A DNA stretch of 64,000 nt. Origin: Sternotherus odoratus (taxonomy: Eukaryota; Chordata; Testudines; Kinosternidae). Positions 24,621 through 33,319 of this stretch are shown piece after piece. Each line of letters starts with the position of its first letter. Positions within the stretch are counted from its first letter, which is position 1. The position numbers and the translations under genes are program-made. The DNA lies in NCBI GenBank assembly GCA_032164245.1, contig JAVMKO010000003.1, positions 66,968,390 through 67,032,389 on the forward strand, written 5' to 3'. A model generated the notes under the pieces. That model had not been told where the DNA came from. It saw nothing but the letters and a program-made list of their open reading frames with translations, and made no database searches.

Positions 24621-26544
24621 AGGTGCGCACGGGGGCGACGATCCAGTATCCAATCCTGCACCTTTCCGTCCCTTCCTGCACCGCTTGTCTCACTTTCATC
24701 AGGCATGGTCCCAACTCACCTCAGACAAATGGGTCCTCAGCCTGGTGAAGGTGGGATATTCTATCCAATTTTCCTCCCTTCCACCTACCCACCCACTTTC
24801 CCCGTCCCTCTTCAGGGACCCATCTCACGAGCAACTCCTAGTTCAGGAGGTTCAGACCCTTCTGGCTTTGGGTGCCATAGAGGAGGTTCCTCAAGAATTT
24901 TGGGGCAAGGGTTACTACTCCCGTTACTTCCTTATCCCGAAGGCCAAAGGCGGCCTTCGACCTATTCTAGACCTGCGAGGCCTCAACTCCTACATAAAGA
25001 AGCTGAAGTTTCGCATGCTCTCCCTAGCAACCATCATCCCATCCCTGGATCAAGGAGACTGGTTCGCCTCCCTCGACCTAAAGGACGCCTATTTCCATAT
25101 TTCCATAATCCCCAGTCACAGGAGGTTCCTGAGGTTCGTGTTAGGGGATCGACACTACCAGTTTACAGTGCTCCCGTTCGGCCTATCGACCGCCCCAAGG
25201 GTGTTTACAAAGTGCATGTCGGTAGTAGCAGCATACCTCAGAAGGAGACATGTACATGTCTACCCGTACCTGGACGATTGGCTCATAAGAGCGAACTCAA
25301 GGGAACTGGCAGTCCAGCACGTAGATTTAGTCAGGACAACATTCCTCAGGCTAGGCCTCATGCTGAACGAACCAAAGTCGATCTTAGAGCCCTCTCAGAG
25401 AATAGAGTTCATAGGGGCAGTATTAGACTCTCAACAAGCCATGGCATTCCTCCCTCCGGCTCGAGCCCATACCATAATGAACTTGGCCCAATCTGTACTG
25501 CAATACCCGACCACTACGGCCAGAAACTGCATGGTCCTATTGGGCCATATGGCAGCCTGTACGTATGTAGTGACATACGCAAGACTTCGGCTGAGGCCGC
25601 TACAAGCTTGGCTGGCGACGGTGTTCAAGCAGGGCAGGGATCCACTGGACCTGGTTGTCACCCTGCCTCACTACACGCTGAGCTCGCTACATTGGTGGCT
25701 TCAACCCAGCTCTCTCAGCACCGGGGTCCCCTTTTGCAAACCCCAGCCAACGCTAACGCTAGGGACGGATGCCTCTGCCCTCGGCTGGGGAGCTCATCTT
25801 GGAGACTCCAGGACCCAGGGACACTGGTCTCAGAGCGAGCTGTCCTTACACATCAACGTCCGGGAGCTGAGAGCGGTACACCTCGCGTGCCAGGTATTTC
25901 GGGACCAGTTACAAGGCAAGTGTGTGCTGGTCCAGACGGACAACACGGCGACAATGTTTTATATAAACAAACAGGGTGGTGCTCGCTCTTCTCCCCTATG
26001 CAGGGAAGCTCTGGCCCTCTGGGAGTTCTGTATCGCACACAATATCCATCTCATAGCCACATATCTCCCGGGGGCCCAGAATGTCCTAGCGGACACCCTC
26101 AGTCGCTCATTTCGGGGCCACGAGTGGTCTCTCAGGGGGGACATTGCGCATTCAATCTTCCTACAGTGGGGATTTCCCCGCCTAGACCTGTTCGCCACGA
26201 GGGGCAACAGGAAGTGTCAGAGGTTCTGCTCCCTCATGAACATCAGCCCAGGATCAGAGGCAGATGCCTTTCAGATCCATTGGAGGGGGGGTCTGCTCTA
26301 TGCATTTCCACCGTTCCCACTCATCCACAGGGTGTTACTCAAGGTTCGCCTGGACAGAGCGTCCATGATCCTAATAGCACCGGCATGGCCCCGCCAGCAT
26401 TGGTATACTCTACTGCTGTCTCTATCAGTGTCCAGACCTATAACCCTCCCTCTCCTTCCCACACTGGTGTCCCAGGACCACGGGCGGTTGCTTCACCCCA
26501 ACCTCCAGTCCCTTCACCTCACGGCGTGGAATATCCGTGGCTGA
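24601..26544 (+). CDS. DIRS ORF2, reverse transcriptase / RNase H / Dam-like methyltransferase (647 aa)
   Basis: This ORF encodes the replication polyprotein of the DIRS element. RT covers residues about 95-300: it starts near SRYFLIPKAKGGLRPILDLR (from about residue 107) and has SLDLKDAYFHI, LPFGLSTAP and the polymerase box YLDD at residues 223-226. RNase H follows at about 385-500, with the DEDD-type set visible in GTDASALG, INVRELRAV, VQTDNT and VLADTLSR. The tail, about 515-615, matches the DIRS methyltransferase region (LDLFAT, then YAFPPFPLI and LIAPAWPRQHWY). All three domains are uninterrupted. The ATG overlaps the end of ORF1 by 20 nt, which suggests re-initiation or frameshifting. 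The third frame is also open along nearly the whole ORF. Confidence 0.92.
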   Translation: MLGLTFEGAHGGDDPVSNPAPFRPFLHRLSHFHQAWSQLTSDKWVLSLVKVGYSIQFSSLPPTHPLSPSLFRDPSHEQLLVQEVQTLLALGAIEEVPQEFWGKGYYSRYFLIPKAKGGLRPILDLRGLNSYIKKLKFRMLSLATIIPSLDQGDWFASLDLKDAYFHISIIPSHRRFLRFVLGDRHYQFTVLPFGLSTAPRVFTKCMSVVAAYLRRRHVHVYPYLDDWLIRANSRELAVQHVDLVRTTFLRLGLMLNEPKSILEPSQRIEFIGAVLDSQQAMAFLPPARAHTIMNLAQSVLQYPTTTARNCMVLLGHMAACTYVVTYARLRLRPLQAWLATVFKQGRDPLDLVVTLPHYTLSSLHWWLQPSSLSTGVPFCKPQPTLTLGTDASALGWGAHLGDSRTQGHWSQSELSLHINVRELRAVHLACQVFRDQLQGKCVLVQTDNTATMFYINKQGGARSSPLCREALALWEFCIAHNIHLIATYLPGAQNVLADTLSRSFRGHEWSLRGDIAHSIFLQWGFPRLDLFATRGNRKCQRFCSLMNISPGSEADAFQIHWRGGLLYAFPPFPLIHRVLLKVRLDRASMILIAPAWPRQHWYTLLLSLSVSRPITLPLLPTLVSQDHGRLLHPNLQSLHLTAWNIRG

Positions 26545-27599
26545 ATGCCTCGGAGCGCCGGTGCTCGAACCAGGTTAGGGAGATTCTGCTGGGTAGCAGA
26601 AAGTTATCAACTCGCACCACTTACATGGCCAAATGGAAACGGTTTTCCCTATGGGCTCAGCTTAAAGGTGCGGACCCCGCTCTGGCCCCCATACCTTTAA
26701 TCCTGGACTACCTTCTGGACCTTAAAGGACAAGGTCTAGCCATATCAACAATTCGTGTCCACTTAGCGGCTATCTCAGCCTTCCATACAGAAGTGGGGGG
26801 GTCCTCTGTGTTTAGTAACCCCCTCGTGGGGCGCTTCCTCAAGGGATTGGAAAGGTTGTACCCTTCGGTGCGACAGCCTGTCTCTCAGTGGGACCTAAAC
26901 CTGGTGCTGACGGCCCTCATGAAGCCCCCCTTTGAGCCTCTAGCCTCCTGCCCTCTCCCTTACCTCTCATGGAAGACGGCCTTCCTTGTAGCTATTACTT
27001 CTGCACGTCGGGTCTCCGAGATCAGAGCTCTCACCTCGGAGCCCCCGTACACTGTCTTCCATAAAGATAAGGTTCAACTACGGCCTCATCCGGCCTTCCT
27101 CCCTAAAGTGGTTACTGCCTTCCACTTAAATCAGGACATCTTTCTCCCCGTGTTTTTTCCTAGACCTCACGCTTCCAATAAGGAAAGAATGCTACATTCT
27201 TTAGACGTAAAGAGAGCGTTGGCTTTTTACATAGAACGCACAAAACCTTTTCGTAAATCTACACAACTTTTTATTTCAGTGGCAGAACGGATGAAGGGGT
27301 TGCCGATTTCCTCGCAACGCCTGTCGAGCTGGATCACATCGTGCATCAGGCTGTGTTATAACCTCTCGAACGTTTCTCCTCCGCCACTGACAGCCCATTC
27401 AACCAGAGCCCAGGCCACATCCACAGCGTTCCTGGCTCACATCCCGATTGGCGACATCTGCAGAGCGGCGACATGGTCATCAGTCCATACCTTCTCTTCG
27501 CACTACGCCATTGTGCAACAGACTTCCGAGGACGCTGCCATGGGACAGGCGATCCTGGCAGCAGGGACTAGATCTACTCCTCTCCCACCTCCAAGGTAA
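24705..27599 (+). CDS. DIRS ORF3, tyrosine recombinase (frame open for 964 codons)
   Basis: The recognisable product is a lambda-integrase-type tyrosine recombinase from about nt 26520 to the stop. It begins with a SAM-like N-terminal region (STRTTYMAKWKRFSLWAQ). The catalytic signature is then an Arg in ARRVSEIRAL (codons 768/769), HSTR (H898 and R901) and HYAIV (Y934). DIRS elements use this enzyme in place of an integrase to insert circular cDNA. The same frame is open upstream to 24705 across the RT ORF, but those roughly 600 codons look Pro/Gly/Ser-rich and unlike a known domain. The real start is therefore uncertain. The frame is the same as ORF1, with only one TGA between them. Confidence 0.85.
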   Translation: MVPTHLRQMGPQPGEGGIFYPIFLPSTYPPTFPVPLQGPISRATPSSGGSDPSGFGCHRGGSSRILGQGLLLPLLPYPEGQRRPSTYSRPARPQLLHKEAEVSHALPSNHHPIPGSRRLVRLPRPKGRLFPYFHNPQSQEVPEVRVRGSTLPVYSAPVRPIDRPKGVYKVHVGSSSIPQKETCTCLPVPGRLAHKSELKGTGSPARRFSQDNIPQARPHAERTKVDLRALSENRVHRGSIRLSTSHGIPPSGSSPYHNELGPICTAIPDHYGQKLHGPIGPYGSLYVCSDIRKTSAEAATSLAGDGVQAGQGSTGPGCHPASLHAELATLVASTQLSQHRGPLLQTPANANARDGCLCPRLGSSSWRLQDPGTLVSERAVLTHQRPGAESGTPRVPGISGPVTRQVCAGPDGQHGDNVLYKQTGWCSLFSPMQGSSGPLGVLYRTQYPSHSHISPGGPECPSGHPQSLISGPRVVSQGGHCAFNLPTVGISPPRPVRHEGQQEVSEVLLPHEHQPRIRGRCLSDPLEGGSALCISTVPTHPQGVTQGSPGQSVHDPNSTGMAPPALVYSTAVSISVQTYNPPSPSHTGVPGPRAVASPQPPVPSPHGVEYPWLNASERRCSNQVREILLGSRKLSTRTTYMAKWKRFSLWAQLKGADPALAPIPLILDYLLDLKGQGLAISTIRVHLAAISAFHTEVGGSSVFSNPLVGRFLKGLERLYPSVRQPVSQWDLNLVLTALMKPPFEPLASCPLPYLSWKTAFLVAITSARRVSEIRALTSEPPYTVFHKDKVQLRPHPAFLPKVVTAFHLNQDIFLPVFFPRPHASNKERMLHSLDVKRALAFYIERTKPFRKSTQLFISVAERMKGLPISSQRLSSWITSCIRLCYNLSNVSPPPLTAHSTRAQATSTAFLAHIPIGDICRAATWSSVHTFSSHYAIVQQTSEDAAMGQAILAAGTRSTPLPPPR

Positions 27600-27611
27600 C
27601 TGCTCGTAAGA

Positions 27612-27714
27612 CACTTGTGGGAATGGACATGAGCAAGCACTCGAAGAAGAAAGAACAGTTACTCACCTCTCGTAACGTTTGTTCTTCGAGATGTGTTGCT
27701 CATGTCCATTCCCA
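27612..27714 (+). repeat. DIRS internal complementary region (ICR)
   Basis: Bases 27612-27651 are the exact reverse complement of the left end (21889-21928). Bases 27652-27714 are the exact reverse complement of the right end (27894-27956). In the known DIRS model this region templates joining of the cDNA ends into a circle, which the tyrosine recombinase then integrates. Its junction (gaagaa then agaacag) defines the termini to the base. Confidence 0.93.
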
Positions 27715-27748
27715 ATCCCACCCGCCTCCCCTCTGTCGGAGTACCGGC

Positions 27749-27912
27749 AAGAAGGAACTGAGCGGGGAAGGGTCGACAGGGGCATATATACAGTGCTATA
27801 AGGGCGCCACTCCAGGGGTCGCCCCTGCCGACCCTACGGGTACCGCTGGGGAAAACTTTCCGGGACCGTGCATGCGCGGTGCGCACACACTTGTGGGAAT
27901 GGACATGAGCAA
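27749..27912 (-). repeat. DIRS right inverted terminal repeat
   Basis: This is the inverted copy of the left repeat. A 44-bp unique right tail (27913-27956, ending aactgttct) follows it and is complementary to the right half of the ICR. Confidence 0.9.
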
Positions 27913-27956
27913 CACATCTCGAAGAACAAACGTTACGAGAGGTGAGTAACTGTTCT

Positions 27957-27975
27957 TTATATCGAGGTTTCACTG
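27957..27975 (+). mobile_element. Tigger/pogo-like MITE, right terminus
   Basis: These 19 bp complete the terminal inverted repeat of the element starting at 21104. They are separated from it by the 6.07-kb DIRS insertion. Confidence 0.75.
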
Positions 27976-28767
27976 TATTTTTCACTTCTGCCTACCTTGC
28001 AGAAACATTCAGCTTTTTTATTGATCAGTGCCGTCTCATAACCAGTCCTCAGTTAATAAAAGATTACATAAAGTGCCAATTACAGATATTTGAATATGAG
28101 CAGTGTAATTTTTAGAGATGATTAATCATTCATTTATTTTGGTAATTTACATTGTACCTCAGGGAGATAATTGAGCATGCTGACATTTTTCAGCAGTTGA
28201 TTATTCAGCTCACCCAATATGTATGAATTTACAAATGAAGTAGTAATCAATTTTCAGTGAAGCATAAATAGTGCTAATACACTTTGTCTTGTTTAATGTA
28301 GGTAAATATTGATGACAAAGAAATTGTATGATATTACCACTAACTTAAACTATTAGGCTCTACAAGGGACTCTGAACAAAACACACATTAATTTAAACTG
28401 CAACCATTTTGGATCTGACATACACAGCAGATTTAAAGGGATTTTAATAAAAAACATGTTTTCATGTCTGATTTCTCATGTTTTCTGTGCAACCCCCCCT
28501 CTTCCACTGCCTGCCCCAAAGAAATGCTCGAAAGTTGTTTTATTTTAAGTGGGTTACTTGGTTTCTTTCTTCCTCTAAAACTTCATGTTAATCATTTTTA
28601 GTACAACATTGTCAACAAAGTTGGATTGTAATTTTTTTTGCCGTATCTGTTTAGTGCTGTAGAAATATGTGAGACTACATCGATGAACATGCAGTTTATA
28701 ACTTTGGTCCTTTCCCATTTTTTTTGAAAAAAATGTTTTTCAAAGTTAAAGATTTTATTATATATAA

Positions 28768-29762
28768 CTAACAAAAATACCCGGCGTTGCTCGGGTCCGT
28801 CAGAGGTGGGGAGGGGGCAGAGAGCAAACCAGACGCCCCCACCTCACCCCCCCCGACCAAACCCGACGCCCCCACCTCGCCCCCACCTCGCCCCCACCTC
28901 GCCCCCACCTCGCCCCCACCTCGCCCCCACCTCGCCCCCCCCCTCCCCCGCCCTCGCCCTCCCCCGCCCTCGCCCCCCTCGCCCTCGCCCGCCCCGCCTC
29001 GCCCTCGCCCGCCCCGCCTCGCCCTCGCCCGCCCCGCCTCGCCCTCGCCCGCCCCGCCTCGCCCTCGCCCGCCCAACCCCGGCGCCCCCCCCGCCCAACC
29101 CCGACGCCTCACCTCACACCTCACACCTCACCCCCCATCCACCCCAACACCCGCCCCACCCCCGCCCCGCCCCGCCCCCGCCCTCGCCCGCCCCGCCTCG
29201 CCCGCCCCACCTCGCCCTCGCCCGCCCAACCCCGGCGCCCCCCCCGCCCAACCCCGACGCCTCACCTCCCACCTCCCACCTCACACCTCACCCCCCATCC
29301 ACCCCAACACCTTCCCACCCCCCCAGACCAAACCCAACACCCCTACCTCACTTACCCTCTGACCAAACCCAACTCGGGTCCGTCAGAGGTGGGGAGGGGG
29401 CAGAGAGCTGAGCGAGTGCGGGGTCCGTTGGAGGGGGGAGGGGGCAGAGAGCTTAGCGATTGCGGGGTCCGTTGGAGGAGGCAGAGAGCTGAGCAAATGC
29501 AGGGTCCGTTGGAGGGGGTATTATGACATCATAACTATGTCACAGAGAACAGCAGCTGCCTAGCTGATGTGATTAGCCTTTAAATAATTCCACCCCTGGG
29601 GGGCGTCAGAGGTGAGATTTGAAAAATTTTCGACTCTTACCCTGGTTAGGACCCTAAGACCTATAACTGTACCAAATTTCAAGTCTCTAGCTCAAACAGT
29701 GTGCAAGGAGTAAGTGCACATACATACACGCATACACCATTTGACTTTTATATATATATAGA
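28768..29762 (-). mobile_element. Non-autonomous Helitron-like element with a minisatellite
   Basis: Read on the - strand it starts TCTATATATATATAAAAG and ends gagcaacgccgggtattttt then GTTAG. It has an ACCCG...CGGGT hairpin just before the 3' terminus, which is a Helitron layout (TC start, hairpin, CTRR-type end, here mutated to TTAG), inserted between A and T. The interior is about 500 bp of C/G-rich minisatellite. No Rep or helicase is encoded. Confidence 0.75.
28840..29340. repeat. C-rich minisatellite inside the Helitron
   Basis: Repeated cgcccccacct, then gccccgcctcgccctcgccc units of about 24 bp, then larger blocks ending ccaaccccgacgcctcacct that occur twice (about 29080-29140 and 29230-29290). 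A segment cgtcagaggtggggaggggg flanks it on both sides (28798 and 29381). Long Pro/Arg/Ala frames here are compositional. Confidence 0.85.
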
Positions 29763-30069
29763 TATATAAACTTGCTAGAATTTGAAGAGCCAAGCAATTA
29801 CTATAAAGAGATTTTCATTTACATTGTAGGGTACACAGCTGCTGCATCCATATTGCATCCATGCTGTGAAGCAGCAGTTGAGCGGCTTGCAGAGTTCACA
29901 GATCAACTTTTTTTTTTTTTACCTACAGTAATTTGTATATTTAAAGTTGAAAGGACATTCCACACCAAATTGTAACCCATTTTTAAGTTAGAATAAATTA
30001 TATTTTTAGAGCAGGCCGTCATTTGTACCTCCTACATTATACAGTGAACACTTCATCTTCTATAACAGG

Positions 30070-31375
30070 ACTACATTATACTGACGTTCCAGAAGACTAG
30101 AAGAAAGCTAATGTGCCAATGTTTAAAAAGGTTAATCAGGGTGACTCAGGTAATTTAGGCTTGTCAGTCTGACATGAATCCTGGGCACGATAGTGGAGCA
30201 GCTGTTATGCTATATTAATAAAGAATTAAAGGAGTATAATATAATTAATACCGATCAACATGCATTTATGGAAAATAGATCCTGTCAAACTAATTTGGCA
30301 ACTTTTTTTTAATGTGACTACAAATTTGACTAATGAAAGTATTAATGTTGCTGTAGTATACTTAGGCATCTGTAAGATTTGGAACCATTTGCCATTTTGA
30401 TAATTTTATATCTTGTGAGATTTTTTTTTTAACATGGCATACATTAAGTGGATTAAAACTGACTAAATTGTAGGTCTCAAACTCAAAATATAATTGTAAA
30501 CAGGGAATTTATCATTGAACAGGTGTGTTTCTAGTGGGGTCCTACAAGGATCACTTCTGGCCCTACTCTATTTAACATTTTTATCAATGGCCAGAAAGAA
30601 AACGTATCATGATCACTGATAAAGTTTGCAAATTACACAAACATTTGGGTCATTGTAAATAGTGAAAAGGAAATGTCACTCATCTACACTGATCTGGATT
30701 TCTTAGTGAGCTGGGTTAAAGCAAACAATATGTGTTTTGATATGGCAACATGTCAATATATACATCTAGCAACAAAGAATGTAGTCCATGCTTGTAAGAT
30801 GGGGGACTCTGTCATGGGAAGTAGTGATTCTGAGGTTATTGTACTCTGTATTTGGGACTGATGTGACTGTTGCTGGAATACAGTCTCCCATTCTAGTGTC
30901 CACAATTCAAAAAGGATGTTGATAAATTGGAGAGGGTTCAGAGAAGAGCTCCAAGAATGAAGAAGGGATTAGAAAACATGCCCTGTAGTGTTAAACTCAA
31001 GGAGTTCAATCTACTTAGCTTAATAAAGAGAAGGTTAAGAGGTGACATAAGTCTGTAAGTACCTACATGGGGAACAAATATCTAATAATGTACTTTTCAA
31101 CCTAACAGAGAAACATATAACCGTGTAATGGCTGGAAGTTGAAGCTAAACAAATTTTGAGTGGAACTAATATGTAAATTTGTAACTATGAGTAATTAACC
31201 AATGGAACAACATTCCAAGGGTCATGCTGAATTTTCCATTACTGACCTCTTTAAAATTAAGACTGGATATCTTTCTAAAAGTTACACGATTCTAAATTAT
31301 TTTATGTTATACGTGTCAAACTAGATTATCACAATGATCCCTTTTGGACTTGGAATCTGACTCTATGATTGTGAG
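30070..31375 (+). mobile_element. Fossil CR1-like LINE, sense
   Basis: Broken reading frames give ANVPMFKKVNQGDSGNLGL, then SSGVLQGSLLALLYLTF and KRRLRGDIS-like blocks in LINE order. It ends near ctgactctatgattgtgag. Many stops and indels mark it as old. Confidence 0.7.
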
Positions 31376-31479
31376 AAATTTAAAAAAAAATGGCACGAGA
31401 GTCTGATTCAAAAATGTTTTGCATTTAAAAACAAACACAGCGATATCTTTAACAGCTATGTTAGAAAAGGGTTAGCAAA

Positions 31480-32790
31480 TTAGGCCCCAATTCAGAAAAC
31501 CACATGCTGAAGATTTCTTCATCTACTGTCCTATTTCCAACTTCCCGTTTCTGAGCAATATAATTGAGAAAGTAGTAACCACCCAGTTCCAACAAGTTGT
31601 GACATCAGTATCCTGTCAGGTTCAGACTAGGGCACAGCATAGACACTGCGTTAGTGGCACTAAATGACAACTGGCTTCTGGCCAAGTGCTCTGATGAGAT
31701 TTCCATGCTTATACTGCTGGACCTCTCTGCAGTCTTTTCTACATAGGACCACAAGGTACTACTAATTTGCCTACACGATAGAGCAGGAGTAGATGGCCCA
31801 TCATTACAGAGCTCCCTAGCAGAACTTGAAAGAGGTAACTGCTTTTCTTCTAAGAAGGCTCCCATCTGCAGTGTTCCACAGGGGTACAGAGTAGATGAGA
31901 CTATTGGGAGAGATGAGATACCATGGCTTTGCTGCCAACAGTATGCTGATGGCATTCAGCTATATATCTCACTCTCAACTGATGCAGCCACAATCCGCTA
32001 AAATGTCAGAATGCCTACAGGAAACTAGTTCTTGGAGGAAGAGCAGCTGGCTCAGGTTGAACCCAGGCAAGACTAAAATGATGGAAAGGGGGAGTGTTTT
32101 AAAGATGTAACCAAGATATTGTCTTCACCTTCCACTGAAAGCATACTGTACCCATTTGTCAAAAATGATTTGAAACCTCAGAGTCCTGTTTTGCTCCACA
32201 CTAGACTTGGATGACCAGGTAGCAGTGGCTTACAAAAATGTGATGGTTTCACCTCTAGCTTTCTAGGAAACTTTGTCCATCTCTCTCAAAGAAAGACTTG
32301 GCTACAGTGATCCATGCATTTGTCACCACCTGACTGAGTTATTGTAGGTCACTGTATCTGAAGCTGAATGTGAAGATGATGCACAGAATGCTGCTGTGTA
32401 CCTTCTACATGGCTCAGGCCATAACGAGTATACAAGACTTGGGCTCAAGTCCCTCCACTGACTCCCAGTCAGCTTCCAGTGCCAGTTTAAGGTGTTGATC
32501 CTAATTTTCAAAGCAATTAATGGATCAAACCCCATTTACATTCAGACCAAATTTTGATTTATGAACCTTTTGACAGCCGTACTCCTCTGGGATAAATGCA
32601 GATCACAAAGCTCAGGACCAAGCAAGGGAGTGCTGGGCCATAGTATGTTCCAGATCCTCTTGACAGAGAAATCTTCGAAGTATACCAGGTGAATCCAGAG
32701 TCTGAACATCTCTCTGAGAGTGCCATTCCTTCATAAGTGCACAATTCAAACACCCTTTTTATTCCCAAACCCCTCTTTCTCTTTCCGCCC
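31480..32790 (+). mobile_element. Fossil L2-like LINE, sense
   Basis: Broken frames give YCPISNFPFLSNIIEKVV, then LLDLSAVFST, QQYADGIQLYISLSTDAA, LRLNPGKTKMM and finally an LHWLPVSFQCQFKVLI-type end, which is the L2 reverse-transcriptase order. The catalytic box is altered (YADG in place of YADD). It is heavily mutated. Confidence 0.75.
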
Positions 32791-33190
32791 CTCCAAAAAA
32801 GTCACCAAGGCGTGTTCTGACCTGTTCTAGGAAGAGATGGTAGCAGTTCCCATGAAACCCATTAGGGACTTTCTGTTGCTATTGATTTTACATGGACAGC
32901 ATTCATAAACTACAATGATGGGTGACAATATAAAAATCTTTAAACGTGCTTAAATCCATTCGTGTTCAACATAGTCCCAAAGTATATAATTAAGTGGTTT
33001 CCTAAATTGGGGCCAAGAATAGTCAAATTAAAAGCCTCAGTTACAGTGTGTTTAAAAATGAAATTATCAAACATTGTGGAGCTCTTTTATCAAATATTGT
33101 TGATCAAACATTGAGCTCTTTTTTATTATTGTCGATGCGTTTGTGCTCTTTTTTTTTTATTGTTGGTGCATTTTCATTTTAACTTTCTAG

Positions 33191-33319
33191 GTGTATTTGG
33201 GATTTGCAGTGAGCCATATAAAAAGTATGTGTGGAATGGTCAACTGCTGGACATAGTAAAAAACACTATTCATCATGACTGGCTGTTATATGTTATTCAT
33301 GGATTTTGTGGGCAATCCA
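33191..33319 (+). CDS. FIG4: FIG4 exon 7
   Basis: The acceptor is tttctag and the donor is gtatcc. The 129 nt read [19 protein letters not shown] and then [15 protein letters not shown]. The last base (A) joins the first two of exon 8 to give lysine. Confidence 0.97.

Larger units (their letters stand above)
21889..27956 (+). mobile_element. Full-length DIRS-like tyrosine-recombinase retrotransposon
   Basis: This 6,068-bp element lies in FIG4 intron 6, in the same orientation as the gene. It has the DIRS order: inverted terminal repeats, gag-like ORF, RT/RNase H/methyltransferase ORF, tyrosine-recombinase ORF, then an internal complementary region (ICR) just before the right repeat. The ICR reads as the complement of the left terminus joined to the complement of the right terminus, which fixes both ends. 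There is no target-site duplication, as expected for integration through a recombinase. All frames are open and the two inverted repeats look identical over 164 bp, so the insertion is probably recent. It interrupts the right terminal repeat of a Tigger-like MITE. Confidence 0.93.
27978..33190 (+). other. FIG4 intron 6, 3' part, background
   Basis: 27978-28767, 29763-30069 and 32791-33190 hold no gene or clear repeat. A T-rich tract at 33117-33160 precedes the exon 7 acceptor. Confidence 0.65.

Noticed and set aside
28840..29240. CRISPR-like regular repeats
   Set aside because: The units are contiguous and lack unique spacers, and the DNA is vertebrate. This is a minisatellite.
28787..29411. 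Proline/arginine-rich frames of about 200 codons
   Set aside because: They translate a C-rich minisatellite inside a Helitron. Low complexity and parallel open frames on both strands argue against a gene.
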